A DNA stretch of 64,000 bases from Methanomassiliicoccus sp. (GCA_018262895.1 JADFDJ010000006.1:100566-164565), one strand, 5' to 3'. Shown: positions 8,893 to 17,338, numbered from the stretch's first letter. Numbers and translations are program-made. The notes: generated by a model from the sequence alone, not told the origin.

Positions 8893-10722
8893 TCATTCCT
8901 CGGTGTCCTCGTCCCCTGCCAGGCAAAGGAGCTGAAGCTCAGAGAGCTTGGCCTCATCCACCTTGGCGGGCGAACCGTCCATCAAGCACTGGAACTTCTT
9001 GTTCTTGGGGAAGGCTATGACCTCGCGGATGGTCTCGCAGCCCAGAAGGATGGCCGTCAGGCGATCGATGCCCAGAGCTATGCCACCATGGGGTGGAGCG
9101 CCGTATCCCAGCGCCTCCAGGAAGTAGCCGAAGTCGGCCTCGATCTTCTCATCGGACATGCCGAGCAGCTTGAACACCTTCCTCTGGACCTCTGGGTCGT
9201 GGCATCTCACAGAGCCGGAGCCTATCTCCGACCCATCTAGGACCAGGTCGTAGCTCATGCCGCAGGCGCACATGACATCCTCTCCTTCCTGGATGTCCCC
9301 GCCCACAGGCTTCACGAAGGCGTGGTGGAACGCCTCTAGCTGACCGCTCACGCTGTCCTTCTGGAACATGGGGCAGCCGACAAGCCATACGAACTGATGG
9401 TCCTTGCCCTCCAGCAGGTGGAGGTCCTTGGCGAGCTTGCGCCTCAGCTCCCCGCCCGCCTTCAGCGCGGCGATCTCGGACCCGGCCAGGAACAGCAGGA
9501 GGTCTCCCTCCTCCGCGCCCATCTTGGCCTCGAGCGCCTGAGTCACCTCCCTAGGGAAGTACTTGACGATGTTGCTCTGCAGACCGTCCTTGGTCATTCG
9601 CATCCACGTCAGGCCGCCCATGCCCTGCCCCTTCGCCCACTCGATGAGGCGGTCGACCTCGTTACGTCCCACCGCGGTCTCATCGTTGGAGGTGGTGGCC
9701 ATGAGCTCGGCCTTGACGTTCATGCACTCGACCCTGCCGCCCTTGGAGATGACCCTCTGGAATATCTCGTAGGAAGCGGCCTTGACCGTATCGGTCACGT
9801 CTTGAAGCCTGAGGTCGTAACGTATGTCGGGAGCATCGGTCCCATAGCTGTGCATTGCATCATAGAAGGTGATCCGGGGGAACGGGGTGACCAGCTCCTT
9901 CCCGTACACCGACCGCCACACGCTCGCGAGGACTCTCTCCGTCAACGCCTGGACGTCGGTTTCCTCCACGAAGGACATCTCCACATCAAGCTGCGTGAAC
10001 TCCGGTTGCCGGTCGGAGCGGGAGTCCTCATCTCGGAAGCAGCGGGCCACCTGGTAGTACTTGTCCAGCCCTCCCACCATCAGCATCTGCTTGTAGAGCT
10101 GGGGTGACTGAGGCAGGGCGTAGAAGGTGCCGGGGAATATCCTCGATGGGACGATGAAGTCCCTCGCGCCCTCGGGCGTCTGACGGCACAGCATGGGGGT
10201 CTCCACCTCCACGAAGTCCTCGGCGTCCAGAGCCCTCCTGGCAGCAGCCACCAGGCGGTGGCGGAAGCGGAGGTTGTTGGCCATCTGGGTCCGTCTTAGG
10301 TCCAAGAAGCGGTAACGGAGGCGGAGGTCCTCCGAGGGAAGGAGCGAGCCCTTCTGGTCCGCAACCTCGAAGGGGAGGGGCGGTGACGAGTTCAGGAGCG
10401 ACGCTCTCTCTATTAAGACCTCCAACTGGCCCGTTGGATTTCGGGCATCCTCGGTGCCAGGGACACGATTCCTGACCTTCCCGGCGACCGAGATTACAGA
10501 CTCTCGGCCGAAGGACTTGAGCATCCTTTCCAGGCTCTCGCGGTCGTCCTTCTCCGACATGGCCTCTGGATCGAAGACCACTTGCGTGGTCCCGTACGCA
10601 TCCGCCAGATCAAAGAAGAGAACCCCGCCATGGTCTCGGGAGAACCTTATCCAGCCGGCCAGCTGTACATCTTTGCCCAGGTGATCGGCCCTAAGCTCTC
10701 CGCAGGTGTGTGTCCTCATCAT
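8893..10722 (-). CDS. aspS: Aspartyl-tRNA synthetase, bacterial type with GAD insertion
   Basis: Charges tRNA-Asp, and probably also tRNA-Asn, with aspartate. The 609-residue length and a GAD domain (about 295-415, including ECMNVKAELMATTSNDETAVGRN region) are bacterial features; the usual archaeal AspRS is about 430 residues and lacks GAD. Class II motifs are visible: YKQMLMVGGLDKYYQVARCF (motif 2), FTQLDVEMSF, and GIALGIDRL (motif 3). An N-terminal OB fold binds the anticodon (residues 1-110). Start is one of two adjacent ATGs with a GAGAGGT ribosome site. It converges on gatB. A non-discriminating specificity is inferred from the GatCAB neighbours, not from sequence alone. Confidence 0.95.
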   Translation of the reverse strand: MMRTHTCGELRADHLGKDVQLAGWIRFSRDHGGVLFFDLADAYGTTQVVFDPEAMSEKDDRESLERMLKSFGRESVISVAGKVRNRVPGTEDARNPTGQLEVLIERASLLNSSPPLPFEVADQKGSLLPSEDLRLRYRFLDLRRTQMANNLRFRHRLVAAARRALDAEDFVEVETPMLCRQTPEGARDFIVPSRIFPGTFYALPQSPQLYKQMLMVGGLDKYYQVARCFRDEDSRSDRQPEFTQLDVEMSFVEETDVQALTERVLASVWRSVYGKELVTPFPRITFYDAMHSYGTDAPDIRYDLRLQDVTDTVKAASYEIFQRVISKGGRVECMNVKAELMATTSNDETAVGRNEVDRLIEWAKGQGMGGLTWMRMTKDGLQSNIVKYFPREVTQALEAKMGAEEGDLLLFLAGSEIAALKAGGELRRKLAKDLHLLEGKDHQFVWLVGCPMFQKDSVSGQLEAFHHAFVKPVGGDIQEGEDVMCACGMSYDLVLDGSEIGSGSVRCHDPEVQRKVFKLLGMSDEKIEADFGYFLEALGYGAPPHGGIALGIDRLTAILLGCETIREVIAFPKNKKFQCLMDGSPAKVDEAKLSELQLLCLAGDEDTEE

Positions 10723-10856
10723 TTCCAGACCTCTCTAGAAGTCGCGGTTTTTTCCAAATATGCGGCCCCAACATAAACCATTCGGTATGGGGCTTTCAAT
10801 TGCGAAAACTTGGAACGAATATCGAACCAAAGGATTTGGGGTGTTTAGACCTCATA

Positions 10857-11336
10857 TCACTCACTCACAACATCCCCGGATATATTCAGGTCGGGTATGA
10901 ACTGGTAAGGGTCCTTGATCATGTTCAGGACCACGTAGGTATTGGTCTTCTTGATACCGTGGATGGTCAGCATCCTCTTTATAAGATCGGAGAACTGGTC
11001 GCGGTTCTTGCAGGCCACCCAGGCGATGGAATCGCACTCGCCGGTAACATCGAAGATGGCCAGGACGTTGTCCATAGCCTTGATCTTGGCCTGCACGTCC
11101 AGTATGTCGCCTTCGGTGTAGATGTGCACCAGAGCCATGAACTCATAGCCCAGCTTGAGATAGTCCACATTAGCCCGGTAACCCTTGACTATCCCCCTGT
11201 CCTCAAGGCTCTTCACCCTTTGGATCAGAGTGGTGGGGTGTACGCCCAACCTTTTCGCGATCTGCCGGTACGAGCCTTGGCTGGATATGCAAAGCTCCTC
11301 AATTATGCGCTTATCTAGCTCATCAAGCATTGACAT
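10857..11336 (-). CDS. Lrp/AsnC-family transcriptional regulator
   Basis: A 159-residue DNA-binding regulator. Residues 1-60 form the winged helix-turn-helix (LDKRIIEELCISSQGSYRQIAKRLGV...), followed by the wing GIVKGYRANVDY. Residues 70-145 form the RAM ligand-binding domain with ALVHIYTEG and VTGECDSIAWV. Lrp proteins usually sense amino acids and control nitrogen metabolism. An 18-base palindrome starts eight bases upstream of its ATG, suggesting autoregulation, and a related sequence lies before glnA. The nearby alanine-tRNA editing and glutamine synthetase genes suggest a nitrogen-linked regulon, which remains inference. Confidence 0.92.
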   Translation of the reverse strand: MSMLDELDKRIIEELCISSQGSYRQIAKRLGVHPTTLIQRVKSLEDRGIVKGYRANVDYLKLGYEFMALVHIYTEGDILDVQAKIKAMDNVLAIFDVTGECDSIAWVACKNRDQFSDLIKRMLTIHGIKKTNTYVVLNMIKDPYQFIPDLNISGDVVSE

Positions 11337-11343
11337 CTACCAA

Positions 11344-11361
11344 ATTGGACAAATGTCTAAT
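11344..11361. promoter_or_regulatory. Palindromic operator upstream of the Lrp gene
   Basis: The 18 bases ATTGGACAAATGTCTAAT are symmetric at 14 of 18 positions (ATTrGACA/TGTCyAAT). The site lies eight bases before the start codon of the minus-strand lrp gene, a position where a bound dimer would block transcription. It also faces the divergent alaX promoter. Confidence 0.6.
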
Positions 11362-11493
11362 AACTAACACAGTATTTGAATCTTCTAGCTATAGCGAGAA
11401 AGGCCGAACGGGCAGTGAGGCGATGGGCGGCCCTGCGAAAAATTTCAGGATACCGTTAAGGTGTTCTAGTTGTTCTACTGTCTTGTCGATCCA

Positions 11494-12690
11494 ATGACGG
11501 CCCGTTTGTATCTCTCCGATCCCTATTGCCAGGAGTTCGAAGCCGTGGTCACCGAGGTAAGGGGTGATTGGCTCGTTCTAGATCGGACCGCGTTCTATCC
11601 AGGGGGAGGGGGTCAGGTCGCTGATGCCGGAACGATCTCTGACCTGCCTGTTGTTGAGGTGAGGAAAGAGGGTGATCTTATAATGCACCGGGTACCCGGG
11701 CACGGAAGGAGCGTCGGGGATGCTGTGATCGGTAAGATCGACTGGGCCCGACGCTATGAGCTGATGAAGGGTCACACAGGCGAGCACCTGCTGTTCTCCC
11801 AGCTCTCGCGACTGTGTCCGGACCTGCACCTGGTCAAGATATCCATCACTCCGGAAAGGAAATCGCTGATGGTCAATGGTCCCTTGGACTGGAGCGTGGT
11901 CGCACAGGCCGAGCGGCAGGCGCAGGAGGCCATCGAATCCTGCTTGGAGATAAAAGAGAGGATTGTAAGCAGGGACGATCCCCTTCTATCGGAGTCCCGG
12001 GTCAAGCTTGAGCGAATCCAGGAGGATGATGTCAGGATCATCGAGATCGGTGACGTTGACAGAGCTGCGTGCGCAGGGGTCCATGTTCACAATACCAAAG
12101 AGCTTGGCATGATCCTGGTGCCGTCGCTGACCTCGGCCCACCCCGTCGCGGATCTGGAGGTGGAGTTCGAAGTGGGGGATAAGGCGATCAGGAAAGCTAT
12201 GGACCTCTCAGTGGCTGCTCTTGGTGCCTCAGATGCCCTTGGATCTCGTCCGCAGGACCTCATCAGCGCATTGGAGAACCTGCTGCGAGAAAATGAGAGG
12301 CGTAAGGCGACGATCAAGCATTATGAGATGAAGGCGCTGGCCGACCTGGTACCATCCAATATTCAAGGGACCAGGCTATACTCTGGGCTGTTCGAGAACA
12401 TGGACAAAAAGGCGCTCATTGACGCCGCCAACAGGTTGGTGAAGGAGCCCTCGGTATGTGTGCTTGGCTCTGCGGGCGATAACTTCATGCTCGTCATCGC
12501 CTGTCATCCAGATATAAGGGTGGACTGCGCTTCCATATTGAAGAGGACCTTGGAGATGGTGGGCGGAAAGGGGGGAGGGAAGGCCACATTCGCCACTGGC
12601 GGGGTCCAAGGAAGGGATCAGGCGGAGAGATGTATGTCTAATTCTATAGCGGAAGCTATAAAGGAAATTGAGAGAAATATGCACATTTAA
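11494..12690 (+). CDS. alaX: Alanyl-tRNA editing protein, AlaX-L type with DHHA1 domain
   Basis: A stand-alone trans-editing enzyme that deacylates mischarged tRNA-Ala. The N-terminal domain resembles AlaRS domain II (AFYPGGGGQVADAG). The editing centre has HTGEH (HxxxH) near residue 95 and CAGVH (CxxxH) near 190, the four zinc ligands. The C-terminal DHHA1 domain (about 280-398) ends with the glycine-rich GGKGGGKATFATGG. There is no aminoacylation domain. The frame is open to a TTG at 11470, but ATG 11494 gives the usual short N-terminus MTARLYLSDP. It is divergent from the Lrp gene. Confidence 0.9.
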   Translation: MTARLYLSDPYCQEFEAVVTEVRGDWLVLDRTAFYPGGGGQVADAGTISDLPVVEVRKEGDLIMHRVPGHGRSVGDAVIGKIDWARRYELMKGHTGEHLLFSQLSRLCPDLHLVKISITPERKSLMVNGPLDWSVVAQAERQAQEAIESCLEIKERIVSRDDPLLSESRVKLERIQEDDVRIIEIGDVDRAACAGVHVHNTKELGMILVPSLTSAHPVADLEVEFEVGDKAIRKAMDLSVAALGASDALGSRPQDLISALENLLRENERRKATIKHYEMKALADLVPSNIQGTRLYSGLFENMDKKALIDAANRLVKEPSVCVLGSAGDNFMLVIACHPDIRVDCASILKRTLEMVGGKGGGKATFATGGVQGRDQAERCMSNSIAEAIKEIERNMHI

Positions 12691-12701
12691 TCGACAAATG
12701 T
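12683..12701. promoter_or_regulatory. Inverted repeat upstream of glnA
   Basis: ACATTT and AAATGT form perfect six-base arms with a seven-base spacer. The right arm is part of GACAAATGT, also present in the lrp operator at 11348-11356. The element spans the alaX stop codon and sits about 30 bases before the glnA TATA box, where an activator or repressor could bind. Confidence 0.5.
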
Positions 12702-12731
12702 ACACACATTAACAACATTATTAGAAAAACA

Positions 12732-12740
12732 TTTAATAAG
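12732..12740 (+). promoter_or_regulatory. Predicted TATA box of glnA
   Basis: TTTAATAAG is 22-30 bases ahead of the chosen glnA ATG, the normal distance from TATA box to transcription start in archaea. A leaderless mRNA beginning at or next to ATG 12762 is therefore likely. Confidence 0.55.
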
Positions 12741-12761
12741 TTGTTACCTATCCCCCCAATT

Positions 12762-14108
12762 ATGGCAGCCAACCATGATTATTCGAAAGAGGACATCCTC
12801 AGGATCGTCAAAGACAGGGAGATCAAGTTCATCGAGATGCAGTTCTCTGACATACTGGGAACGATCAAGACAGTCGCCATCCCTTCCTCGAACCTCGAGA
12901 AGGCGCTTGATGAGGGGGTCTTCATCGACGGTTCTTCCATCCTAGGCTATGCCACGATCGAGGAATCGGACATGAGGGCCACACCGATCCTTAACTCGTT
13001 CCAAATATATCCTTGGACCTGCAGTGGGCGCCTGAGGACGGCCCGCCTGTTCTGCCAGATCTTCGATCACTCGGAGAACAGGTTCAAGGGCGATCCCCGC
13101 TGGGTGCTGGAAAAAATGGCCGATAAGGCCAAAGAAAAGGGCTACATATGCAACCTTGGTCCCGAGTTCGAGTTCTTCCTGTTCAACCTGGACGCCCAAG
13201 GGAACCCTACTGCTGCCCCGTCTGATTATGCCGGGTACTTCGATCTCATGGCCCTAGACAAGGGGGAGATGGTCAGGAAGGAGACGATGCTGAATCTGGA
13301 CGAGATGGGCTTTGACACCGAGGCCTCCCATCACGAGGTCGCCCCCGGCCAGCACGAAGTGGACATGAGGTACAACGACGCCCTCACGGTCGCGGACCGC
13401 CTTATGACGTTCAAGCTCGCGGTTAAGACCATAGCTCTCCAGCATGGTCAGTTCGCGAGCTTCATGCCCAAGCCCCTGTTCGGCCAGAACGGTTCAGGGA
13501 TGCACGTGCACCAGAGCCTGGCATTCATGAATGGCAAGAACGCCTTCGACGACCCTGATGGCGAGTTTGGCCTCAGCGATACCGCTATGTATTACCTCGG
13601 CGGTCTGCTCAGCCACGCCAAGGAGATATGCGCGATCATCAATTCCAACGTTAACTCCTTCAAGCGTCTGGTTCCAGGCTATGAGGCTCCCTGCTACATC
13701 TCCTGGGCCAATATGAACCGGTCTGCGCTGATAAGGGTCCCTGCAGGCAGGGGTGTAAAGGCAAGGATGGAGATGCGTAACCCTGACCCGGCTGGTAACC
13801 CCTATCTCCAGTTCGCGATGATGATCGCGGCTGGCCTCGACGGTATTGAGAACAAAATCATGCCTCCTGAGCCCGTGGAGAAGGACATCTTTGGCATGGA
13901 TAAGAGCGAGAAGATGAGCTTTGGTATCGAGTCGCTGCCCGAGAACCTTGGGGCTGCCCTGGAAGTGATGTCCCAGAGCGAGCTTGTCCGGAAAACACTA
14001 GGTGACCACGTCTTCAACCACTACCTCAAGATCAAAGGGGATGAGTGGGACAATTACAGGACCCATGTCACGGACTGGGAGCTCCAGAGGTACCTCCACG
14101 TTCTCTGA
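12762..14108 (+). CDS. glnA: Glutamine synthetase, type I
   Basis: Forms glutamine from glutamate, ammonia and ATP; the cytoplasmic entry point of nitrogen assimilation. The 448 residues contain the beta-grasp N-terminus (FIEMQFSDILGTIKTVAIP), the metal-binding GPEFEFFLF, SHHEVAPGQHE, the ATP/glutamate loop NGSGMHVHQSL, and the substrate segment NRSALIRVPAGRG. No tyrosine adenylylation motif is obvious. ATG 12762 is chosen over the upstream in-frame start at 12741 because the TATA box overlaps that region and the family N-terminus begins here. A degraded second glutamine synthetase lies directly downstream. Confidence 0.96.
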   Translation: MAANHDYSKEDILRIVKDREIKFIEMQFSDILGTIKTVAIPSSNLEKALDEGVFIDGSSILGYATIEESDMRATPILNSFQIYPWTCSGRLRTARLFCQIFDHSENRFKGDPRWVLEKMADKAKEKGYICNLGPEFEFFLFNLDAQGNPTAAPSDYAGYFDLMALDKGEMVRKETMLNLDEMGFDTEASHHEVAPGQHEVDMRYNDALTVADRLMTFKLAVKTIALQHGQFASFMPKPLFGQNGSGMHVHQSLAFMNGKNAFDDPDGEFGLSDTAMYYLGGLLSHAKEICAIINSNVNSFKRLVPGYEAPCYISWANMNRSALIRVPAGRGVKARMEMRNPDPAGNPYLQFAMMIAAGLDGIENKIMPPEPVEKDIFGMDKSEKMSFGIESLPENLGAALEVMSQSELVRKTLGDHVFNHYLKIKGDEWDNYRTHVTDWELQRYLHVL

Positions 14109-14143
14109 GGCCCCCATAAAACACCTTCCCCCCTTTCAACGGG

Positions 14144-14168
14144 TTTAGGGGCTAATCGTTCCCCTAAA
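14144..14168 (+). terminator. Stem-loop after glnA
   Basis: TTTAGGGG and CCCCTAAA form a perfect eight-base stem with a nine-base loop, 36 bases after the glnA stop. No long T run follows, so it may terminate weakly or protect the mRNA end. Confidence 0.45.
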
Positions 14169-14249
14169 GGCTGCCTAACAACAAACCAAAAAGGCCTCAC
14201 CGAAATTGGTCCAATCTTCCAGCTCGGAATCGGTTTCGATGGGTCCAAT

Positions 14250-14740
14250 TATGGCTATGCTCCGGTAGAGAAGAGCGACAAGGTTTCCATCCCCGACATA
14301 CCTCGATGGCTGTGGATCCGTTCGCGGAGAACCTTGCCGTCAGCATGATCGGCGATGAGATGGTCTTGGGAAGGAGACCAAGCGCTTCGAGCTGTGGAAC
14401 CCTGATGCGACCTGCAACCCGTACTTCGCCTACTCCGCGATCCTCATGGCCGGTATCGATGGCATAGTGAACAAGGATAGATCCGGCCGACTATAACTGG
14501 GGGCCGTTCGATTTCAACCTCTACAACTTGAGCGAGGAGGAGAAGGGGAAGATCCAGGGTCTGCCGAGGACGCTCTCTGAGACTCTCGACGCTCTAGAAA
14601 AGGATCGCGACTACCTCACAAGGGGCGGGGTATTCCCCGAGGAGCTCTTGCAGCATTGGATCAAGAAGAAGCGCAAAGAGTCTGAAGAGATCGAGCGTAT
14701 CTCCCATCCGGCAGAGTACACGAGATACTACGACCTGTGA
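14250..14740 (+). pseudogene. Remnant of a second, divergent glutamine synthetase
   Basis: Fragments of the C-terminal third of a glutamine synthetase survive in shifting frames. One frame reads KRFELWNPDATCNPYFAYSA and then LMAGIDGIVNK; after a one-base shift near 14476 it reads IDPADYNWGPFDFNLYNL, continuing through LDALEKDRDYLTRGGVFPEE to a normal end at TGA 14738-14740 (HPAEYTRYYDL). Another shift lies near 14368. The N-terminal 300 residues are absent. The last 70 codons remain open from 14528 but start inside a domain. Its C-terminus differs from that of the intact neighbour, so it came from a different paralogue or was acquired, not from a recent copy of glnA. Confidence 0.8.
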
Positions 14741-14985
14741 GCGGATCAAAGGCCGAGCTACGGGCAACAATGTAACAGGCCAGCTTGGCGATCTCGATTG
14801 CTAACTCTGGCATCGGCTCGGTCCTCCTTCCTTTTTTTCAGGCAATGGTTTAGATACTCAGAGATGGTGGCAATAAAACATAATTTCGATATTGAGCAAG
14901 GCCTCGGAAGCAGGAACCATCCGCTGACCGATGCCACATGCCGAAAACATTTAACTACCTTGGATTTATCACAATAAGCGTTACC
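14741..14985. other. Intergenic region before NAC
   Basis: About 245 bases. GGCCGAGC and GCTCGGTC (near 14751 and 14816) could pair across roughly 58 bases, followed by a T-rich run at about 14829-14836, which may end transcripts of the pseudogene region. Near 14945-14956 the stretch AACATTTAACTA is a plausible TATA box, about 30 bases before the NAC ATG. Confidence 0.4.
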
Positions 14986-15360
14986 ATGATGCCAGGGATG
15001 AGGGGTGTTAATCCCCGCCAAATGAAGCAGGCCATGAAGCGGATGGGCATCTCCACTGAGGATCTCCAGGGTGTGGAGGAGGTCATCATCCGCACTCGGG
15101 ATAAGGAGTATGTCATACGTGATGCTGCCGTCACCATCATGGAAGTGCAGGGTCAGAAGACATTTCAGGTGATCGGAGAGGCCACTGTCTCGCCGAGATC
15201 TGCCACGCCCGCCAGCAAACCTGCGGAAGCGTCCCTGCCGGAAGAGGATATCGAACTTGTCATGGGGCAGACCGGATGCTCTCGGGAACAGGCAATGAAG
15301 GCCCTGAAGGACAGCGGCGGGCAACCGGCCGAAGCGATCCTCAACATAATGTCATCGTGA
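14986..15360 (+). CDS. nac: Nascent polypeptide-associated complex protein (archaeal NAC)
   Basis: A ribosome-associated chaperone that binds emerging nascent chains as a homodimer. The protein opens with the NPRQMKQAMKRMGI helix, followed by the NAC beta-barrel (EEVIIRTRDKEYVIRDAAVT, QGQKTFQVIGEA) and a C-terminal UBA domain (EDIELVMGQTGCSREQAMKAL). The frame is open from 14938, but the predicted TATA box lies at 14945-14956, so ATG 14986 or the adjacent ATG 14989 is the realistic start. It is seven bases ahead of hypC, perhaps in one transcript. Length of about 124 residues is normal. Confidence 0.92.
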   Translation: MMPGMRGVNPRQMKQAMKRMGISTEDLQGVEEVIIRTRDKEYVIRDAAVTIMEVQGQKTFQVIGEATVSPRSATPASKPAEASLPEEDIELVMGQTGCSREQAMKALKDSGGQPAEAILNIMSS

Positions 15361-15367
15361 GGTTTAC

Positions 15368-15592
15368 ATGTGCTTAGCTGTACCCGGTAAAGTAACGTCC
15401 ATCGATGGTAACCAGGCCGATGTGGACTTTGGCGGTGTGGTAAGGAAGGTCAACGTTTCCCTGGTGGAAGCGACCGTAGGTGAATGGGTCGTGGTCCATG
15501 CCGGCTTTGCCATAGAGAAGATGGACGAAGAAGAGGCCAAGGAGACGCTGGAGCTTTGGAACGACCTCCTTGACCAAGAGGAAGAACTGTAG
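15368..15592 (+). CDS. hypC: Hydrogenase assembly chaperone HypC/HupF
   Basis: HypC carries the Fe(CN)2CO unit to the large subunit of NiFe-hydrogenase with HypD. The 74-residue protein starts with MCLAVPGKV, where Cys2 is the essential iron-binding residue, and continues with the small OB-like barrel (ADVDFGGVVRKVNVSLV, GEWVVVHAGFAIEKMDEEEA). A GAGGT ribosome site lies at the proper distance. Other hyp genes are not in the window. Its presence implies a NiFe-hydrogenase elsewhere in the genome. Confidence 0.93.
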   Translation: MCLAVPGKVTSIDGNQADVDFGGVVRKVNVSLVEATVGEWVVVHAGFAIEKMDEEEAKETLELWNDLLDQEEEL

Positions 15593-15623
15593 GAAGGCCT
15601 TAGCCCTCCTTCTAATGAATTTT

Positions 15624-16352
15624 CTAGCTCAGCTTTGACTTGGGGCACACCGAGATGCATCGGCCACATGCCTTCTCTGGGCGGGAGCCGTCCCCTATCA
15701 GCGCTTTCTCATACCTTCCGCATTTTGCCCAATCGATGACCTGTTCTCTATCTTCTGGGTGATATCTGAACTCCGGCGGCCCTACCAGTGAGTTGGTGGG
15801 GCATTCGTCGATGCACAATGTGCAATCCCCGCATTGACATTCAAGCGGTGCAGGGTTCTCAACAATGGACATGTTCGTCAACACCGTGCCCATCCTGAAG
15901 CGGGGTCCGTGCTCCTCTGTGATGAGCAGACCGTTCTTCCCGATCCAACCGATCCCGGATAGATATGCCACGGCCTTGTGGGAGATGGGACCCAGCAGCT
16001 TCTCCGGGACCACCCTTTCGGCCGGGTCCACGAAACGTGCCTGGAAGCCTGCCGAGGTAAGCGATTCCGCGATCTGAGCTCCGATCTGCTTCAGCTTCTT
16101 GTTGCACTGCTTGTATGCCTCTCTCATGTCCTCACTGGGCGATTTCAATGAGGCCATGGCTGCGGCGGGAGGGATCTCCACGGCGAAGGAGACCGCGCTA
16201 GGATAATCAAGCGTTGAAGGGTCGCCGACCTGCAGGTCCTGCAGGGAACGTATGTCCGCGCAACCGAACCTGAACGCTCCGCCCGAGAGCGCTATCTGGC
16301 CTATCTGCTCCTGGAGGCCCGGGAAAGGCTCCTTCGTGGAATATGAGGTCAT
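15624..16352 (-). CDS. QueG-like double-cluster 4Fe-4S protein
   Basis: A 242-residue iron-sulfur protein related to epoxyqueuosine reductase. The C-terminal part has two cysteine clusters, CQCGDCTLCIDECP and CGRCISVCP, fitting two 4Fe-4S clusters; the segment KAVAYLSGIGWIGKNGLLIT matches the conserved HAYLAGLGWIGKN-type motif of that family. It is about 100 residues shorter than true QueG and lacks the C-terminal HEAT repeats, so a role in queuosine is doubtful. Many archaea carry such short homologues with unknown redox function. It converges with hypC. Confidence 0.72.
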   Translation of the reverse strand: MTSYSTKEPFPGLQEQIGQIALSGGAFRFGCADIRSLQDLQVGDPSTLDYPSAVSFAVEIPPAAAMASLKSPSEDMREAYKQCNKKLKQIGAQIAESLTSAGFQARFVDPAERVVPEKLLGPISHKAVAYLSGIGWIGKNGLLITEEHGPRFRMGTVLTNMSIVENPAPLECQCGDCTLCIDECPTNSLVGPPEFRYHPEDREQVIDWAKCGRYEKALIGDGSRPEKACGRCISVCPKSKLS

Positions 16353-16557
16353 GCTTAAAGCAACCCCAGCTCGATATTCAAAACTTTCACCTGATTAGAA
16401 GTTCTCCGGCGATACGGGATTGGTGAAAGAGAGGGTAGAGGCGAGCTTGCTCGTGCGTCATGATGCATGAGGTCGATAGCGAAGCGGGAGCATCGCAGAG
16501 GACCTAAGGGCACATGAAGATTTATTTAGTTGAGATGAGGATTTCACGGTGTTAATC

Positions 16558-17271
16558 ATGGTCGACTATGAAGCATGCTCAAAGAGAATGGTGGAGATAC
16601 TTGGCCTGAAGAACGAACCGGTGGCGATCAAACTGATCAAGAAGGGAGAGCCCCTGCCGGAGGGGGTCCCCGAACCGGAGAAGAACCTTCGGCATTGTCA
16701 ATCTATCATGAAGGCCCGGAAGGGGGAGTGCATTCTCATGCCACATAACAAGCACGCCTGCCCGGTGGGCGCATCAGCCTTGGGCCTCGTACCGACACCG
16801 GAGAAGGTAGCCTCCGGACAGTTCCACTTCGCATTGGGCATGTTCGCTAGTGAGGAAGCCGCGAAGCATACCATGGAGGTGAGGCCGTCCCTAGAGCCAG
16901 GTAGCCTGGAAGCCACTCTGGTGTGCCCTCTCAGCAAGGTCAAGTTCGAGCCTGATGTCATCGTGGTCGTAGGCACCCCGGAGCAGCTGTACTGGCTGAT
17001 GCCGGCCGCTTCCACGTATGACAAGGGCGGCAGAATAACCATGCAGACGGCATCGTTCCAGGCGAGCTGCGTGGACTCCACCGTCCTCCCCTACACCACG
17101 GGCGTTCCCAATCTATCCATGGGGTGCTATGGCTGCCGCAGGTCCACCGACATCGCCCCCGAGGAGATGATGCTGGGGTTCAAGGCAGACCAGCTTCCGC
17201 ACATAGTCGAGGTGCTTGAGAAACTACAGGAAAAGGCTATACCGTCCTGCCGGCAGGGGCAGGCAAAATAA
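16558..17271 (+). CDS. DUF169 family protein
   Basis: A 237-residue protein of the DUF169 family, found in many methanogens and anaerobes and uncharacterised. Family features are the N-terminal NEPVAIKLIKKGEPLPEG, a central HACPVGASALGL with cysteine, SCVDSTVLPYTTG, and the C-terminal GCYGCRRSTDI with a CxxC pair that might bind metal or a cluster. GTG 16549 is also in frame; ATG 16558 is preferred. A TATA-like TTTATTTAG lies near 16521. No transmembrane segment. Function unknown. Confidence 0.75.
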   Translation: MVDYEACSKRMVEILGLKNEPVAIKLIKKGEPLPEGVPEPEKNLRHCQSIMKARKGECILMPHNKHACPVGASALGLVPTPEKVASGQFHFALGMFASEEAAKHTMEVRPSLEPGSLEATLVCPLSKVKFEPDVIVVVGTPEQLYWLMPAASTYDKGGRITMQTASFQASCVDSTVLPYTTGVPNLSMGCYGCRRSTDIAPEEMMLGFKADQLPHIVEVLEKLQEKAIPSCRQGQAK

Positions 17272-17304
17272 ACCTTTTTTATAAGCTCAAGAATATTGTT
17301 AAAT

Positions 17305-17338
17305 GGAAAAGAAGGAAAGGGTGAGAGGGGGCTCTCAC
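17305..17338 (-). terminator. Hairpin terminator of the por operon
   Basis: On the minus strand GTGAGAG and CTCTCAC form a seven-base perfect stem with a four-base loop (17321-17338), followed by pyrimidine-rich CCTTTCCTTCTTTTCC. The porB stop codon is inside the hairpin. The arrangement resembles an intrinsic terminator at the operon end. Confidence 0.55.

Noticed and set aside
14751..14823. 73-base stem-closed segment with tRNA-like length after the GS remnant
   Set aside because: The terminal helix (GGCCGAGC/GCTCGGTC) exists, but there is no T arm with TTC-A and no anticodon arm, so it is not a tRNA; more likely part of a terminator.
15624..16352. True epoxyqueuosine reductase QueG
   Set aside because: About 100 residues shorter, without the HEAT-repeat tail; called QueG-like only.
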